Shown: positions 31,967 to 42,288, numbered from the stretch's first letter. The stretch is DNA of 64,000 nt from an alpha proteobacterium BAL199 (GCA_000171835.1 ABHC01000004.1:124001-188000); one strand, 5' to 3'. The notes: generated by a model from the letters alone, not told the origin. A program made the numbers and translations.

Positions 31967-34369
31967 TCAGCCGCGCAGGGTACCGCCGACGTTCTTCTCG
32001 ACGGCGGCGACGATCTTGGCGCTGACCGCTTCGATCTGCTCTTCGGTCAGGGTGGCGGTGCGCGGCTGCAGGGTCACCTCAATGGCGATCGACTTGCTGC
32101 CCTCCGGCAGGCCGGCGCCCCGGTATTCATCGAACACCCGGACCCCGTCGATCAGCGCCTTGTCGGCGCCGGCGGCCGCCCGCGCCAGCTTGTCGGCCGG
32201 CGTCTGCTCGTCGACCACGAAGGCGAAGTCGCGCACCGATGCCTGGAACGGGATGCGTTCCAGCAGCGGGCGCTGCGAGCCCTTGCGCTTCGGCATCGGC
32301 ACCGCGTCCAGCAACACCTCGAACGCCACCGCCGGTCCCTTCAGGTCGAAGGCCTGGAGGATGCGCGGGTGCAGTTCGCCGAACCGCGCCAGCACCTTGG
32401 GGCCGAGCCGCAGGCAGCCGGAGCGGCCGGGGTGATACCAGGACGGGGCGTCGTCGGTGGAGACCTGCAGGTTGCCGGTCGGCGCATCGAGCGCCTCCAG
32501 CAGTTCGATCGCGTCCGCCTTCACGTCGAACACGTCGACCGGGCGATCGGACTTGCGCACGTCGCGCGGCCCGGTGCGGCCATGGCGCAGGCCCGACGCG
32601 ACCCAGGCCTGATCCTGCGGCTGGTCGCCGGCGTATTCCGGTCCGACCTCGAACAGCGCCAGATCGGGATAGCCCTGGTTGGCGTTGCGGGCGGTGGCGG
32701 CCAGCAGGTTCGGCAGGATCGCCGGGCGCATGACGTCCAGGTCGGCGCTGATCGGGTTGACCAAGGTCCGCTCCGCGCCGGCACCACCGAACAGGGCGGC
32801 GTGCTTCGACGGCAGGAACGAGAATGTCACCGCCTCCATCATCCCGCGACCGGCCAGCGCCCGCTTGGCGAGGCGGCGGCGGTTCTGTTCCGGCGTCAGG
32901 GCCGGATGCGGGACCGTGGCGTCGCGTTCCATGGAGACCGGTGCGATCGCGTCGTAGCCGTTGACCCGCACCACTTCCTCGACCAGATCGGCCTCGCCCT
33001 CGATGTCGCCGCGCCACGGCGGCGGCGTCACGGTCATGGTTTCACCGGCGCCGGATACCTCGAAGCCCAGGTCCGACAGGATGCGCTTGGCCTCGGCTTC
33101 CGGCACGTCGACGCCGCACAGCCCCTTGATCCGGGAGTAGCGCAGCGCAATCGACCGGCGCCAGTTCGGCTCAGTGCCGGCGACCACCAGTTCGCTGGCC
33201 TCCCCGCCGCAGATCTCAAGGACCAGTCGGGTCGCGACCTCGGTGCCCCAGAACGGGCCCGTCTGGTCCAGCCCGCGCTCGAACCGGTAGCGCGCATCGG
33301 ACAGGACGCCGAGCTTGCGGCCGGTCGTCGCCACCGAGATCGGGTCGAAGATCGCCACTTCCAGGAACATGTCGGTGGTCTCGTCCGACACACCGGAACG
33401 CTCGCCGCCCATCACGCCGGCCAGGTCATCGGCCCCGTGGTCGTCGGCCAGGACCAGCATGCTGTCGTCGAAGGCGTACTCCTTGCCGTTCAGGGCCAGA
33501 TATTTCTCGCCCGGCTTGGCCAGCCGGATCGTCAGGTCGCCGGACACCTTGGCCGGATCATAGGCGTGCAGCGGCCGGCCAACGTCCAGCATCACGTAGT
33601 TGGTGATGTCGACCAGGGCGGAGATCGGACGCATTCCGACGGCGCGCAGCCGGTCCTGCATCCATTTCGGGCTCGGCCCGTTCTTGACCCCGCGGAAATA
33701 GCGGCCGGCGACGATCGGCGCCAGGTGCTTGCGGTCGCCCGGCAGGTCGATCCGCCACTTCATCGGGCTCTGGAAGGTTCCGGGAACCGGCGAGGTGTCG
33801 AGCGGCTTCAGGGTGCCCAGGCCGGCGGCCGCGAGGTCGCGGGCGATGCCGCGCACGCCGAGGCAGTCGGCGCGGTTCGGGGTGACGGCGACGTCGATGA
33901 CGGGATCGCCGAGACCGGCCCAGTCGGCCCAACCGGCGCCGACCGGCGCGTCCTGCGGCAGGTCGATGATGCCGTCATGCTCGTCCGACAGGCCAAGCTC
34001 ACGCTCGGACAGCAGCATGCCGTTGGATTCCTCGCCCCGGATCACGCCCTTCTTCAGGTCGACGCCGGTGCCGGGGATGTGGGTGCCGGCCGGGGCGAAC
34101 ACGCCTTTCATGCCGGTTCGGGCGTTCGGCGCGCCGCACACCACCTGGACGATGCCGTCGCCGGCGTCGACCTTGCAGACTCGCAGACGGTCGGCGTTCG
34201 GGTGCTGGACCGCCTCGATCACATGGGCGATGCGGAACGGCTTGAACGCGGCGGCCCGGTCTTCCACGCCCTCGAGTTCCAGGCCGAGCATGGTCAGCCG
34301 GTCGGTGATCTCGGTCAGGGACGCGGCGGTGTCGAGGTGGGCTTTCAGCCAGCTCAGGGTGAACTTCAT
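31967..34369 (-). CDS. pheT: Phenylalanyl-tRNA synthetase beta subunit
   Basis: An 800-residue subunit of the (alpha-beta)2 enzyme that charges tRNA-Phe. The domain order is standard: N-terminal EMAP-like tRNA-binding domain (VQHPNADRLRVCKVDAGDG), B3/B4 editing region (DITNYVMLDVGRPLHAYDPA), B5 domain, catalytic-like core (FERGLDQTG region) and the C-terminal FDX-ACB anticodon-binding domain (RVFDEYRGAGLPEGSKSIAI). The length is normal. It follows pheS by three bases. Confidence 0.97.
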   Translation of the reverse strand: MKFTLSWLKAHLDTAASLTEITDRLTMLGLELEGVEDRAAAFKPFRIAHVIEAVQHPNADRLRVCKVDAGDGIVQVVCGAPNARTGMKGVFAPAGTHIPGTGVDLKKGVIRGEESNGMLLSERELGLSDEHDGIIDLPQDAPVGAGWADWAGLGDPVIDVAVTPNRADCLGVRGIARDLAAAGLGTLKPLDTSPVPGTFQSPMKWRIDLPGDRKHLAPIVAGRYFRGVKNGPSPKWMQDRLRAVGMRPISALVDITNYVMLDVGRPLHAYDPAKVSGDLTIRLAKPGEKYLALNGKEYAFDDSMLVLADDHGADDLAGVMGGERSGVSDETTDMFLEVAIFDPISVATTGRKLGVLSDARYRFERGLDQTGPFWGTEVATRLVLEICGGEASELVVAGTEPNWRRSIALRYSRIKGLCGVDVPEAEAKRILSDLGFEVSGAGETMTVTPPPWRGDIEGEADLVEEVVRVNGYDAIAPVSMERDATVPHPALTPEQNRRRLAKRALAGRGMMEAVTFSFLPSKHAALFGGAGAERTLVNPISADLDVMRPAILPNLLAATARNANQGYPDLALFEVGPEYAGDQPQDQAWVASGLRHGRTGPRDVRKSDRPVDVFDVKADAIELLEALDAPTGNLQVSTDDAPSWYHPGRSGCLRLGPKVLARFGELHPRILQAFDLKGPAVAFEVLLDAVPMPKRKGSQRPLLERIPFQASVRDFAFVVDEQTPADKLARAAAGADKALIDGVRVFDEYRGAGLPEGSKSIAIEVTLQPRTATLTEEQIEAVSAKIVAAVEKNVGGTLRG

Positions 34370-34372
34370 GGC

Positions 34373-35443
34373 TCAGAGTCCTCCCGCCACGGTCGGCTGG
34401 GCGATCGGCACGAAGCCGTAGTGGCGCAGCCAGCGCAGGTCGGTGTCGTAGAACGGGCGAAGGTCCGGGATGCCGTATTTCAGCATGGCGATCCGCTCGA
34501 TCCCCATTCCGAAGGCGAAGCCCTGGTACTCGGCCGGATCGATGCCGGCGTAGCGCAGCACGTTCGGGTGAACCATGCCGGAGCCGAGGATCTCAAGCCA
34601 GTCGTCGCCGGCGCCGATGGTCAGGCCACCGCCCTTACGCGAGCAGCCGATGTCGACCTCGGCCGACGGCTCGGTGAATGGGAAATAGGACGGCCGGAAC
34701 CGCACCGGCAGATCGTCGATCCCGAAGAATGCCCGGCAGAAGTCGATCAGGCAGCCCTTGAGGTGGCCCATATGGGTCTTCTTGTCGATCACCAGCCCCT
34801 CGACCTGATGGAACATCGGAGAGTGGGTGGCGTCGTGGTCGGAGCGGAAGGTGCGGCCGGGCACGATGATCCGGATCGGCGGGGTCGTCGTCTCCATGGT
34901 GCGAACCTGCACCGGCGAGGTGTGGGTACGCAGCACCTTGCGGCGGCCCTCGGCGTCGGGCTGCAGGTAGAAGGTGTCGTGATCCTGGCGGGCCGGATGC
35001 TCCGGCGGGAAGTTCAGGGCCTCGAAGTTGTAGTAGTCGGTCTCGATGTCCGGACCTTCGGCGACCGTGAAGCCCATCTCGCAGAAGATCGCGGTCAGCT
35101 CGTCGATGGTCTGAGTGATCGGGTGGATGCGGCCGCGGGCCTCCGGCCGGGCCGGCAGCGACACATCGATGCGCTCGCGAGCCAGCCGGGCGTTGAGGGC
35201 GGCGTCGCCCAGGGCGGCACGGCGGTCTTCCAGCGCTTCGCTGACCGCATCCTTGACGGCGTTGAGGGTCTGGCCGGCGGCGCGACGTGCGTCGGGATCC
35301 AGCCCGCCCAGGGCCTTCATGCGTTCGGTGATCCGACCCTTCTTGCCAAGGGCGGTGATCCGTACCTGTTCCAGCGCATCCAGTGTGCCGGCCTGTTCGA
35401 CCTCGGCCAGCAATTCAGCGCGCAGCGCGTCCACGTTATCCAT
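34373..35443 (-). CDS. pheS: Phenylalanyl-tRNA synthetase alpha subunit
   Basis: A 356-residue class II synthetase subunit. The N-terminal coiled coil ([19 protein letters not shown]) is followed by motif 2 in [21 protein letters not shown] and motif 3 in [20 protein letters not shown]. It activates phenylalanine. In many alphaproteobacteria it directly follows rplT, but here a pentapeptide gene and a TRAP operon of about 4 kb intervene, so it must have its own promoter, probably in the 82 bases before 35443. Confidence 0.97.
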   Translation of the reverse strand: MDNVDALRAELLAEVEQAGTLDALEQVRITALGKKGRITERMKALGGLDPDARRAAGQTLNAVKDAVSEALEDRRAALGDAALNARLARERIDVSLPARPEARGRIHPITQTIDELTAIFCEMGFTVAEGPDIETDYYNFEALNFPPEHPARQDHDTFYLQPDAEGRRKVLRTHTSPVQVRTMETTTPPIRIIVPGRTFRSDHDATHSPMFHQVEGLVIDKKTHMGHLKGCLIDFCRAFFGIDDLPVRFRPSYFPFTEPSAEVDIGCSRKGGGLTIGAGDDWLEILGSGMVHPNVLRYAGIDPAEYQGFAFGMGIERIAMLKYGIPDLRPFYDTDLRWLRHYGFVPIAQPTVAGGL

Positions 35444-35525
35444 CGTATCCCCGAAATTCGGACGATCCCTTGTCGAGGGCGCCGTTTTAGCGGGTCGCGC
35501 GCGTCAAGGCGAGCACGAGATGGTT

Positions 35526-36209
35526 TCAGGGCTGTTGATCGCGAATTTCGCCGTGCAGGCGCCGCAAGCCGACTCCGGCGTAGAAGGCGGCGAGGCTGGC
35601 CGCTTCGATCGGCGAGGCTGTGGCAACCGCCGATGTACGACACATGGAGGCCATGGCCTTGTCGCGGGCCGCCGGCTCCAGATACGCACCCTCGAAGTCG
35701 CAATCGGCCAGTTCTGTCTGGTCGAACTTGACGGAACGCAGATCGGCGTTGCGGAACGAAGAACTGGTCAGCACGGCTTTGCGGAAGCGGACTCCGACCA
35801 GCCGCACGGTGACCTCGCTTTTCACGGTCGATCCGTCACTGCGCACGAGCTCGATCGGATCGAAGCGGGTACCGGTCACCCGGGCCCGATCGAACACGGC
35901 GCGATCCAGGTTGGCGCCGTCGAAGCAGGCCGCATCGATCGACGCACCATCGAGATGGGCGCCGCGCAACGTCGCCAGCCGGAACCGGCTGCGATTGAGG
36001 CAGGCGCCGCGAAGATCGGCACCGGACAGATCGGCGCCGCTCAACTCGACCCCGGTCAGGTCCAGATCCCGGAGGTCGCAGTCGCGGAGTTCTGCGCGTT
36101 CGCCGGCTTGGCCGTTGGTCTGGATCCACTGCCGATGCGCTGCGATGGTTCGACGGAGTGCGGGTGAGAGGCCGCAATGCCCCGGCGACACGGCGGCGAG
36201 TGCCGTCAT
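35526..36209 (-). CDS. Pentapeptide-repeat protein
   Basis: A 227-residue protein. Residues 38-110 carry consecutive A(D/N)LxX repeats, for example LRDCDLRDLDLTGVELSGAD and LSGADLRGACLNRSRFRLAT, and a second block LTSSSFRNADLRSVKFDQTE plus LADCDFEGAYLEP lies near residues 160-190. These should fold into a right-handed quadrilateral beta helix. The interruption around residues 112-150 is not repeat-like. Some such proteins protect gyrase by DNA mimicry, but most have no known role, and there is no evidence for a resistance function here. Confidence 0.82.
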   Translation of the reverse strand: MTALAAVSPGHCGLSPALRRTIAAHRQWIQTNGQAGERAELRDCDLRDLDLTGVELSGADLSGADLRGACLNRSRFRLATLRGAHLDGASIDAACFDGANLDRAVFDRARVTGTRFDPIELVRSDGSTVKSEVTVRLVGVRFRKAVLTSSSFRNADLRSVKFDQTELADCDFEGAYLEPAARDKAMASMCRTSAVATASPIEAASLAAFYAGVGLRRLHGEIRDQQP

Positions 36210-36276
36210 GCTTAGTACCCCGAAGCCCGGTCCGGGCCTGTTGCGTCATCGACACCGTGATGCATCCATCCGTCAT

Positions 36277-36300
36277 ACCTGCCCTTTGTTAAAGGCAGGT
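36277..36300 (-). terminator. Hairpin between dctM and the pentapeptide gene
   Basis: ACCTGC pairs with GCAGGT and CTTT with AAAG around a GTT loop, with one bulged C. It lies between the dctM stop (36342) and the pentapeptide start (36209), both minus strand. No clear U tract follows, so it may be a weak terminator. Confidence 0.35.
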
Positions 36301-36341
36301 GAACACGGATGGTTAATCACACGCCACCGGCGGACTTAAGG

Positions 36342-37646
36342 TCACCCGATGAACTTCGGCATGATCCATCGCGGCAAGGCCAGGATCGCCTCAGGGAACA
36401 GGATCACGAACAGCAGCACCCCCAACATCGGTAGCAGGATGATGCAGACGTCCTTCAGGGCATGGATCAGCTTGATCTGCCCGATCGAACTGGCGATCAG
36501 CAGACACAGCCCGTAAGGCGGCGTCACCAGCCCGAACGCCAGCGACACCACGCCGATGATCGCGAAATGGATCGGATGGATGCCGGCGGCCTGCGCCACC
36601 GGGAACAGCACGGTGCCCAGGATGATGATCGCCGGAATGGCGTCGATGAACATGCCGACGATCAGGAACGCGGCTGCGACCAGAAGTCCGGTCTCGATCG
36701 GGCCGGTACCCCATCCGGCCATCACCGTTACCAGCGATTTCGGGATCTGGAAGAACGCCAGGATCCAACCGAACGCTGACGCGGTTCCGATGCAGAACAA
36801 CGAGATCGCCGCGAACCGGGCGCTCTCATACAGCACTTTCGGCAGGGTCTGAAAGGTGAAGGTACGGTAGACGAACAACCCGAGCGCCAGGGCATACAGC
36901 ACCGCCACCACCGAAGCTTCGGTCGGGGTGAAGAACCCGCCGACGATGCCGCCGACGATGATCATCGGTGTCATCAGCGGCAGGATGGCGTTGACGATCG
37001 CGCGCCCGATCTCGGGGACGCTGGAGCGGGTGTAGACCGGGTAGCCGCGGCGGATCGCGTAGATGTAGACCAGGACCATCATCGAGACGGCGATGAGCAC
37101 GCCGGGCAGAACGCCGGCCAGGAACAGGCCGCCGATCGAGACCGACATCAGCCCGCCCCACACCACCATCAGGATGCTGGGCGGGATGATCACGCCCATC
37201 ACTGACGAACAGGCGGTGATCGCCACCGAGAAGCTGGCGTCGTAGCCCTGCTTCTTCATCTGCGGGATCAGCAGTGAGCCGATGCCGGCGGCGTCGGCGG
37301 TCGACGATCCGGAAATTCCGGCGAACAGCATCGAGACCATGACGTTGATGTGGCCGAGCCCGCCGGGCAGATGGCCGACCAGCGCTTTCGACAGGTCGAT
37401 CAGTCGCTGGGTGATGCCCGCGCTGTTCATCAGATTGGCCGCCAGCAGGAAGAACGGCACGGCCAGCAGGACGAAGGAGTTGTAGGAGCCGAACATCTGG
37501 TCGAACAGCAGAGTTGGCGACAGCCGGTTCGACAGGAAGAACACCGGAACGCAGGCCAGGCCCAGCGCAAACGCCACCGGAATCCGCAGAAGGACCAGAA
37601 CGCCGAACGTCCCGAACAGGATGGCGGCGACCTCACCCGGCGACAT
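36342..37646 (-). CDS. TRAP transporter large permease (DctM type)
   Basis: A 434-residue membrane protein from ATG 37646 (MSPGEVAAI), within the last bases of the small permease gene (14-base overlap). It has about twelve membrane segments. Landmarks of DctM are FLLAANLMNSAGITQRLIDL, LPGGLGHINVMVSMLFAGIS with the GSSTADAAGIGSLLIP elevator-loop motif, and PPSILMVVWGG. It drives sodium-coupled uptake of an organic acid or similar anion delivered by the DctP protein at 38247. The substrate is not predictable. Confidence 0.93.
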   Translation of the reverse strand: MSPGEVAAILFGTFGVLVLLRIPVAFALGLACVPVFFLSNRLSPTLLFDQMFGSYNSFVLLAVPFFLLAANLMNSAGITQRLIDLSKALVGHLPGGLGHINVMVSMLFAGISGSSTADAAGIGSLLIPQMKKQGYDASFSVAITACSSVMGVIIPPSILMVVWGGLMSVSIGGLFLAGVLPGVLIAVSMMVLVYIYAIRRGYPVYTRSSVPEIGRAIVNAILPLMTPMIIVGGIVGGFFTPTEASVVAVLYALALGLFVYRTFTFQTLPKVLYESARFAAISLFCIGTASAFGWILAFFQIPKSLVTVMAGWGTGPIETGLLVAAAFLIVGMFIDAIPAIIILGTVLFPVAQAAGIHPIHFAIIGVVSLAFGLVTPPYGLCLLIASSIGQIKLIHALKDVCIILLPMLGVLLFVILFPEAILALPRWIMPKFIG

Positions 37647-38151
37647 TGGTCTCTCCCGTAACGTAGGTTCCGCGGATCTTGGCAATGTCGACGGCGAGCT
37701 TCTCAATCAGGAACAGCGTCCAGACCACGCCGGCCATAGGCCAGGCGATGTAGATCGTGATCATCGGCAGGTCGGCGATCTCCGATGACTGCAGCAATCC
37801 TTCGTCGGCGAACTGCTTGCCGTACCATACGAAGCACAGCGCCAGCGCCAGCATGATCACGTGCACGACGAGCCGCTGCCAGCCCTCGCCGGCGGTCGTG
37901 CGGGGATGCGGCAGGACGTCGACATCAAAGTGGCTCTCGTCGCGCACCGCGATCATCGCGCCCAGCATGATGATCCACACAAAGCAGAACCGCGCGACTT
38001 CCTCGGTCCAGATATAGCGCGGCACGAAGTCGATGTAGCGGGCCAGGATCTGCAGGGTGACCGGGACAATCAGCAGGGTGATCAGCGCGGTGATCGCCAC
38101 CCGCATCACGCGGTCGATCCAGTCGAGTACTCGGGTCAGTGTCGGGGTCAT
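37633..38151 (-). CDS. TRAP transporter small permease (DctQ type)
   Basis: A 172-residue protein with four membrane helices: VAITALITLLIVPVTLQILAR, a second around VARFCFVWIIMLGAMIAV with the conserved RYIDFVPRYIWTEEVARF region before it, LVVHVIMLALALCFVWYGKQ and ITIYIAWPMAGVVWTLFLIE. It scaffolds the DctM subunit. It overlaps dctM and lies downstream of dctP, separated by the hairpin at 38191-38220. Confidence 0.9.
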   Translation of the reverse strand: MTPTLTRVLDWIDRVMRVAITALITLLIVPVTLQILARYIDFVPRYIWTEEVARFCFVWIIMLGAMIAVRDESHFDVDVLPHPRTTAGEGWQRLVVHVIMLALALCFVWYGKQFADEGLLQSSEIADLPMITIYIAWPMAGVVWTLFLIEKLAVDIAKIRGTYVTGETNVAG

Positions 38152-38190
38152 CGCTGGTGGCCCACCTCAAGCTCGTCACACGTCGACCGA

Positions 38191-38220
38191 CGGCGGACGA
38201 TCGTTGCCGATCGTCCGCCG
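38191..38220 (-). promoter_or_regulatory. Perfect 13-bp hairpin between dctP and dctQ
   Basis: CGGCGGACGATCG (38191-38203) pairs completely with CGATCGTCCGCCG (38208-38220) over a TTGC loop. It lies in the 95-base gap after the dctP stop and before dctQ. No U tract follows on the minus strand. Such structures protect or partly terminate messages so that the binding protein is made in excess over the permease; this is an inference from position. Confidence 0.6.
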
Positions 38221-38246
38221 CACAGCCGGCTCGCAGATTGTCGAGA

Positions 38247-39242
38247 CTACTTGATGCTGTTGATCTTCTCGAGCACGGCGGTGGCGCCGAGTTCGGCGGC
38301 ATACGCCTGTTTCACCGGCTCGGCGAGCTCAAGCAGCTTGGCGCGGTCGGTGAACTTGTGGGTCTTCAGCTTGCCCTCGCTCTCCATCTTGGCGAGCTTG
38401 GCGGAGTCCTGCGAAGACTCGATGTCGCGGCCGTGCTTTCCGGCGGCCTTGCCCGAGGACATGATGCAGGCCTGCAGATCGGCCGGCAGCTTGCGGAAGG
38501 TCTTGCCGCTGAACCCGATCGGCCGAACCGTGATGGCGTGCTGGGTCAGCGAGATGTCCGGACCGACTTCATAGAACTTCATCTGCTCGATGCCGGCCGC
38601 TTCGTTCTCGGCGGCGTCGATCACGCCGGTCTGGATGGCGTTGTAGACCTCGGAATAGGCGATCACGGTTGGCGCAGCGGTGATGGCCTGGAAGATCTGG
38701 GTCTGGATCGGCGCGCCCATGACGCGGATCGGCAGGCCCTTCAGGTCGGCCATGTTCTCGACCGGACGCTTGACGATCAGGTTGCGGGTGCCGCCGCCGG
38801 CATAGCCGATCAGGATCACGTCGGCCTTCGCCTTCACATCGTCGGCGATCGGCGCCAGCCCATCCTGCTCAAGCACCTTGTTCCAATGCTCCAGGTCCCG
38901 GAACAGGAACGGCATGTCCATGAGCGGGGCCATCTTCGAGTAGGTCGACATGTGCGACGGCGAGGCGATCGCGTAGTCGACCGATACGCCCTTGCTCATG
39001 AAGTTGAAGTAATCCTTCTCCAGGCCGAGCTCGCTGTTGCGATGGAGCACGAATTTGATCGGCTTCTTGTAGCAGGCGGTGGTCAGCTCTTCGAACTTCA
39101 GCAGCGCCTTGTTGAAGGCGTGGTTGTCGTCAAACTGTACGGCGCCGTGCAGCTCGATTTCCTGGGCGGCGGCCGGCATGGCGGCCATGGCCAACAGGCC
39201 GGCGGCGGCAAGGGCGCCGGCAATGCGGATGCGGTGGGTCAT
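38247..39242 (-). CDS. TRAP transporter solute-binding protein (DctP type)
   Basis: A 331-residue exported protein; GGAG lies six bases before the ATG. The signal peptide (IAGALAAAGLLAMAAMPAAA) ends at AQE. The DctP fold shows ELGLEKDYFNFMSKGVSVDY, MDMPFLFRDLEHWNKVL, the conserved ligand Arg region LKGLPIRVMGAPIQTQ and YSEVYNAIQTGVIDAAENEA. It captures a carboxylate-like substrate in the periplasm and hands it to the DctQM permease encoded downstream. First gene of the three-gene operon. Confidence 0.94.
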   Translation of the reverse strand: MTHRIRIAGALAAAGLLAMAAMPAAAQEIELHGAVQFDDNHAFNKALLKFEELTTACYKKPIKFVLHRNSELGLEKDYFNFMSKGVSVDYAIASPSHMSTYSKMAPLMDMPFLFRDLEHWNKVLEQDGLAPIADDVKAKADVILIGYAGGGTRNLIVKRPVENMADLKGLPIRVMGAPIQTQIFQAITAAPTVIAYSEVYNAIQTGVIDAAENEAAGIEQMKFYEVGPDISLTQHAITVRPIGFSGKTFRKLPADLQACIMSSGKAAGKHGRDIESSQDSAKLAKMESEGKLKTHKFTDRAKLLELAEPVKQAYAAELGATAVLEKINSIK

Positions 39243-39453
39243 GTCTCACTCCCTTGGAACGCAATTATCTGACCCGCCGATCTCCAACCGGGCCGGCAGG
39301 TTCGTGGCCGGCACTCACCGACGGCGGCCAGCGTAGGCGCTTACCATATCAGATGGCAATATGATGACTCGGGATCTGCCGCAGCGAACGCTCGCCCAAC
39401 ACCGGGCTTTTCGAGGCTGGTTCCCGGTCGCGATGACTGTCGTCGCAACGCGA

Positions 39454-39479
39454 AACGGCCGGTCTTGCGACCGGCCGTT
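39454..39479 (-). terminator. Rho-independent terminator of rpmI-rplT
   Basis: AACGGCCGGTC (39454-39464) and GACCGGCCGTT (39469-39479) form an 11-base perfect stem with a TTGC loop. It starts 27 bases after the rplT stop. On the minus strand the stem runs into TTTCG, a short U stretch. Confidence 0.68.
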
Positions 39480-39505
39480 CGGGTATCTCGTCGTCTGACG
39501 TTCGA

Positions 39506-39865
39506 TCAGGCGGGCAGAGCTGCCTTCGCCTGTTCGACGATCTGCTTGAAGGCATCCGGCTCGCGGATCGCCAGGTCCGAAAGGACCTTGCGATCGAGCT
39601 CGATGCCGGCCAGCTTCATGCCGTTCATGAACGTCGAGTAGGTCATGCCGTACAACCGCACACCGGCGTTGATGCGCTGGATCCACAGGGCGCGGAACTC
39701 GCGCTTGCGGACCTTGCGGTCGCGGTAGGCGTACTGCTGCGCCTTCTCGACCGCCTGGACGGCGACCCGGAAGACGTTCTTGCGGCGGCCGTAGTAACCG
39801 GCGGCCTTGTCGATAACCTTCTTGTGGCGGGCGTGAGCCGTTACGCCCCGCTTAACGCGTGCCAT
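39506..39865 (-). CDS. rplT: 50S ribosomal protein L20
   Basis: A 119-residue protein of normal length that binds 23S rRNA early in 50S assembly. It begins [20 protein letters not shown] and has the conserved [20 protein letters not shown] and [20 protein letters not shown] segments. It lies 12 bases after rpmI. The downstream hairpin at 39454 probably ends the transcript, so pheS is not in this operon. Confidence 0.98.
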   Translation of the reverse strand: MARVKRGVTAHARHKKVIDKAAGYYGRRKNVFRVAVQAVEKAQQYAYRDRKVRKREFRALWIQRINAGVRLYGMTYSTFMNGMKLAGIELDRKVLSDLAIREPDAFKQIVEQAKAALPA

Positions 39866-39877
39866 TGCTCAGCCTCC

Positions 39878-40075
39878 TCAGCCGTAGGGCATGAATTGTT
39901 TGATGATGCCGGCATCCGCCTCGCACAGGATCATGGTCCCGCGATTCTGCCGCTTCATCTTCACGCTCTTGGCGCTGAGCTGGTGCCGCTTGTAGGCCAC
40001 ATTGGCCCGGACCTTGCCGGTGCCCGTGAGCCGGAAGCGCTTCTTCACGCTGCTCTTGGTCTTCATCTTGGGCAT
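39878..40075 (-). CDS. rpmI: 50S ribosomal protein L35
   Basis: A 65-residue protein from ATG 40075 (MPKMKTKSSVKKRFRLTGTG), the universal L35 start. The C-terminus KMKRQNRGTMILCEADAGII is typical. infC, usually immediately upstream, is absent; the 243 bases upstream hold only the divergent promoter region with the SMP-30 gene. Confidence 0.97.
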   Translation of the reverse strand: MPKMKTKSSVKKRFRLTGTGKVRANVAYKRHQLSAKSVKMKRQNRGTMILCEADAGIIKQFMPYG

Positions 40076-40318
40076 TTCGTCGCTCCTGTTCTGTCGTGAT
40101 CGACACGTCGCCGGCCGGGCAGCCCTTTTGGCCCGCACGCGGCGCTCCGTCCCGGAACCCGCAGGTCCCGAGAGGAAGGCGGGGATATACAGGCAGCGGC
40201 GGCGGGGCGCAAGCGATCTTGGCTTCGATTGCTTGCCCTGCAGCGGCGGGGCGGCTTAGGCTCGCATAACGTGTCCGGCGACCGCGTCCGGGCCGGCCAT
40301 CGTCCAGGACCGATCCGC

Positions 40319-41290
<972 letters not shown>

Positions 41291-41293
41291 CGG

Positions 41294-41524
41294 TTACCGG
41301 CCGCTGGCGCGCAGCAGCGCCAGTCCGGCCGGTGTCGCCTTCACCACGGGACCGGCCATGCCACCGGCGGTCCGGGCCACCAGACCACGATCGATCGCAT
41401 CCTCCCACACCGGCAGGCGCGGGCACGAGGTGCGCCAGGCGTCCATGACCTCGGTGTAGGGCTTCGGCTCGACCGCGACCCAGGCCACCAGGTCGAGGAT
41501 CAGCGGTTCGTGGGTTTCCGGCAT
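41294..41524 (-). CDS. Small conserved-looking protein, unknown function
   Basis: A 76-residue protein from ATG 41524 with GGAGG five bases upstream. It reads as a small helical, DNA-binding-like domain: LVAWVAVEPKPYTEVMDAWR, LPVWEDAIDRGLVART and a final VKATPAGLALLRASGR, reminiscent of a winged-helix without diagnostic motif. It starts 20 bases after the TauE/SafE gene on the same strand and overlaps nothing; convergent with the SMP-30 gene by three bases. Function is unknown. Confidence 0.6.
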   Translation of the reverse strand: MPETHEPLILDLVAWVAVEPKPYTEVMDAWRTSCPRLPVWEDAIDRGLVARTAGGMAGPVVKATPAGLALLRASGR

Positions 41525-41544
41525 GCCAGCCTCCTCCATGGTCC

Positions 41545-42288
41545 TCAGTTGATGATCATCAGATAGCTGCCCTGCAGCACATAATACCCCGAAATCGCGG
41601 TGATCAGGTGTCCGGCCCAGCGGCGGTACTGGGTGTCGCTCATCGCCTCCAGGACTTTCTTTGACAGCAGGGTGCCGGTCATCGCCGCAACCACCGCCAG
41701 GACGGCCACCAGCGGATCCACCGTCCCGACCTGGTCGATCAGCGCGCTGAAATACAGCAGCTTGATGCCGTGGCCGACGATCTGGCAGATCCCCTTGGTC
41801 GCGATGATCTGACGGCGCTCCAGGCTGCCGCCCAGGAAGAACTGGTCGAGCAGCGGACCGGCCACGCCGGTCATCAGCAGCAGGCTCATGCAGGTCGCGC
41901 CCATGGCCACGCAGTGGGATTTGCGTTCCGGGGTCAGCCGGCGCCCCTCCGGAACCAACCGGGCCAGGAACGGGGTGACGCCCAGGAACAGCAGGGCCAT
42001 CGGCTTGCTCGGCACGAACAGCCAGATCGACCAAGCGGCCAGCGCCAGGCCGGACCCGACGACGAACACCGCGACGACCCGCCACTGCACGTGTCGCCAC
42101 CACAGCGCCGCCCGCCAGCCGTTGGAGGCGATCTGGGTGATGCCGTGCAGTGCCATCGCCTCCGGGACCGGCATGATGGCCAGCAACACGCCGACCAGGA
42201 TCATGCCGCCGGCCATCCCGAAGATGCCGGACAGGAACGACGTGGCCACCATCACGGAGCACACGACCAGGATCAGCAGCGGTGTCAT
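41545..42288 (-). CDS. TauE/SafE family permease
   Basis: A 247-residue membrane protein from ATG 42288 (MTPLLILVVCS), with about seven to eight helices. The family marks are SFLSGIFGMAGGMILVGVLL near the N-terminus and a matching second-half helix LLLMTGVAGPLLDQFFLGG. TauE/SafE proteins move sulfonates, sulfite, thiosulfate or other small anions. The divergent LysR gene 97 bases away would be its expected regulator, but that gene is split by an insertion sequence, so control may be lost. Confidence 0.85.
   Translation of the reverse strand: MTPLLILVVCSVMVATSFLSGIFGMAGGMILVGVLLAIMPVPEAMALHGITQIASNGWRAALWWRHVQWRVVAVFVVGSGLALAAWSIWLFVPSKPMALLFLGVTPFLARLVPEGRRLTPERKSHCVAMGATCMSLLLMTGVAGPLLDQFFLGGSLERRQIIATKGICQIVGHGIKLLYFSALIDQVGTVDPLVAVLAVVAAMTGTLLSKKVLEAMSDTQYRRWAGHLITAISGYYVLQGSYLMIIN

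Noticed and set aside
32369-35731. A very long open frame (about 1120 codons) on the plus strand
   Set aside because: It is antisense to pheS-pheT, has the Gly/Arg/His-rich composition typical of GC-rich shadow frames, and no domain.
40209-40236. Hairpin GCAAGCGATC / GATTGCTTGC between rpmI and the SMP-30 gene
   Set aside because: It pairs fully only in plus-strand RNA, so it is not a ribosomal-protein leader for rpmI, and it is over 80 bases from the SMP-30 start with no further support.
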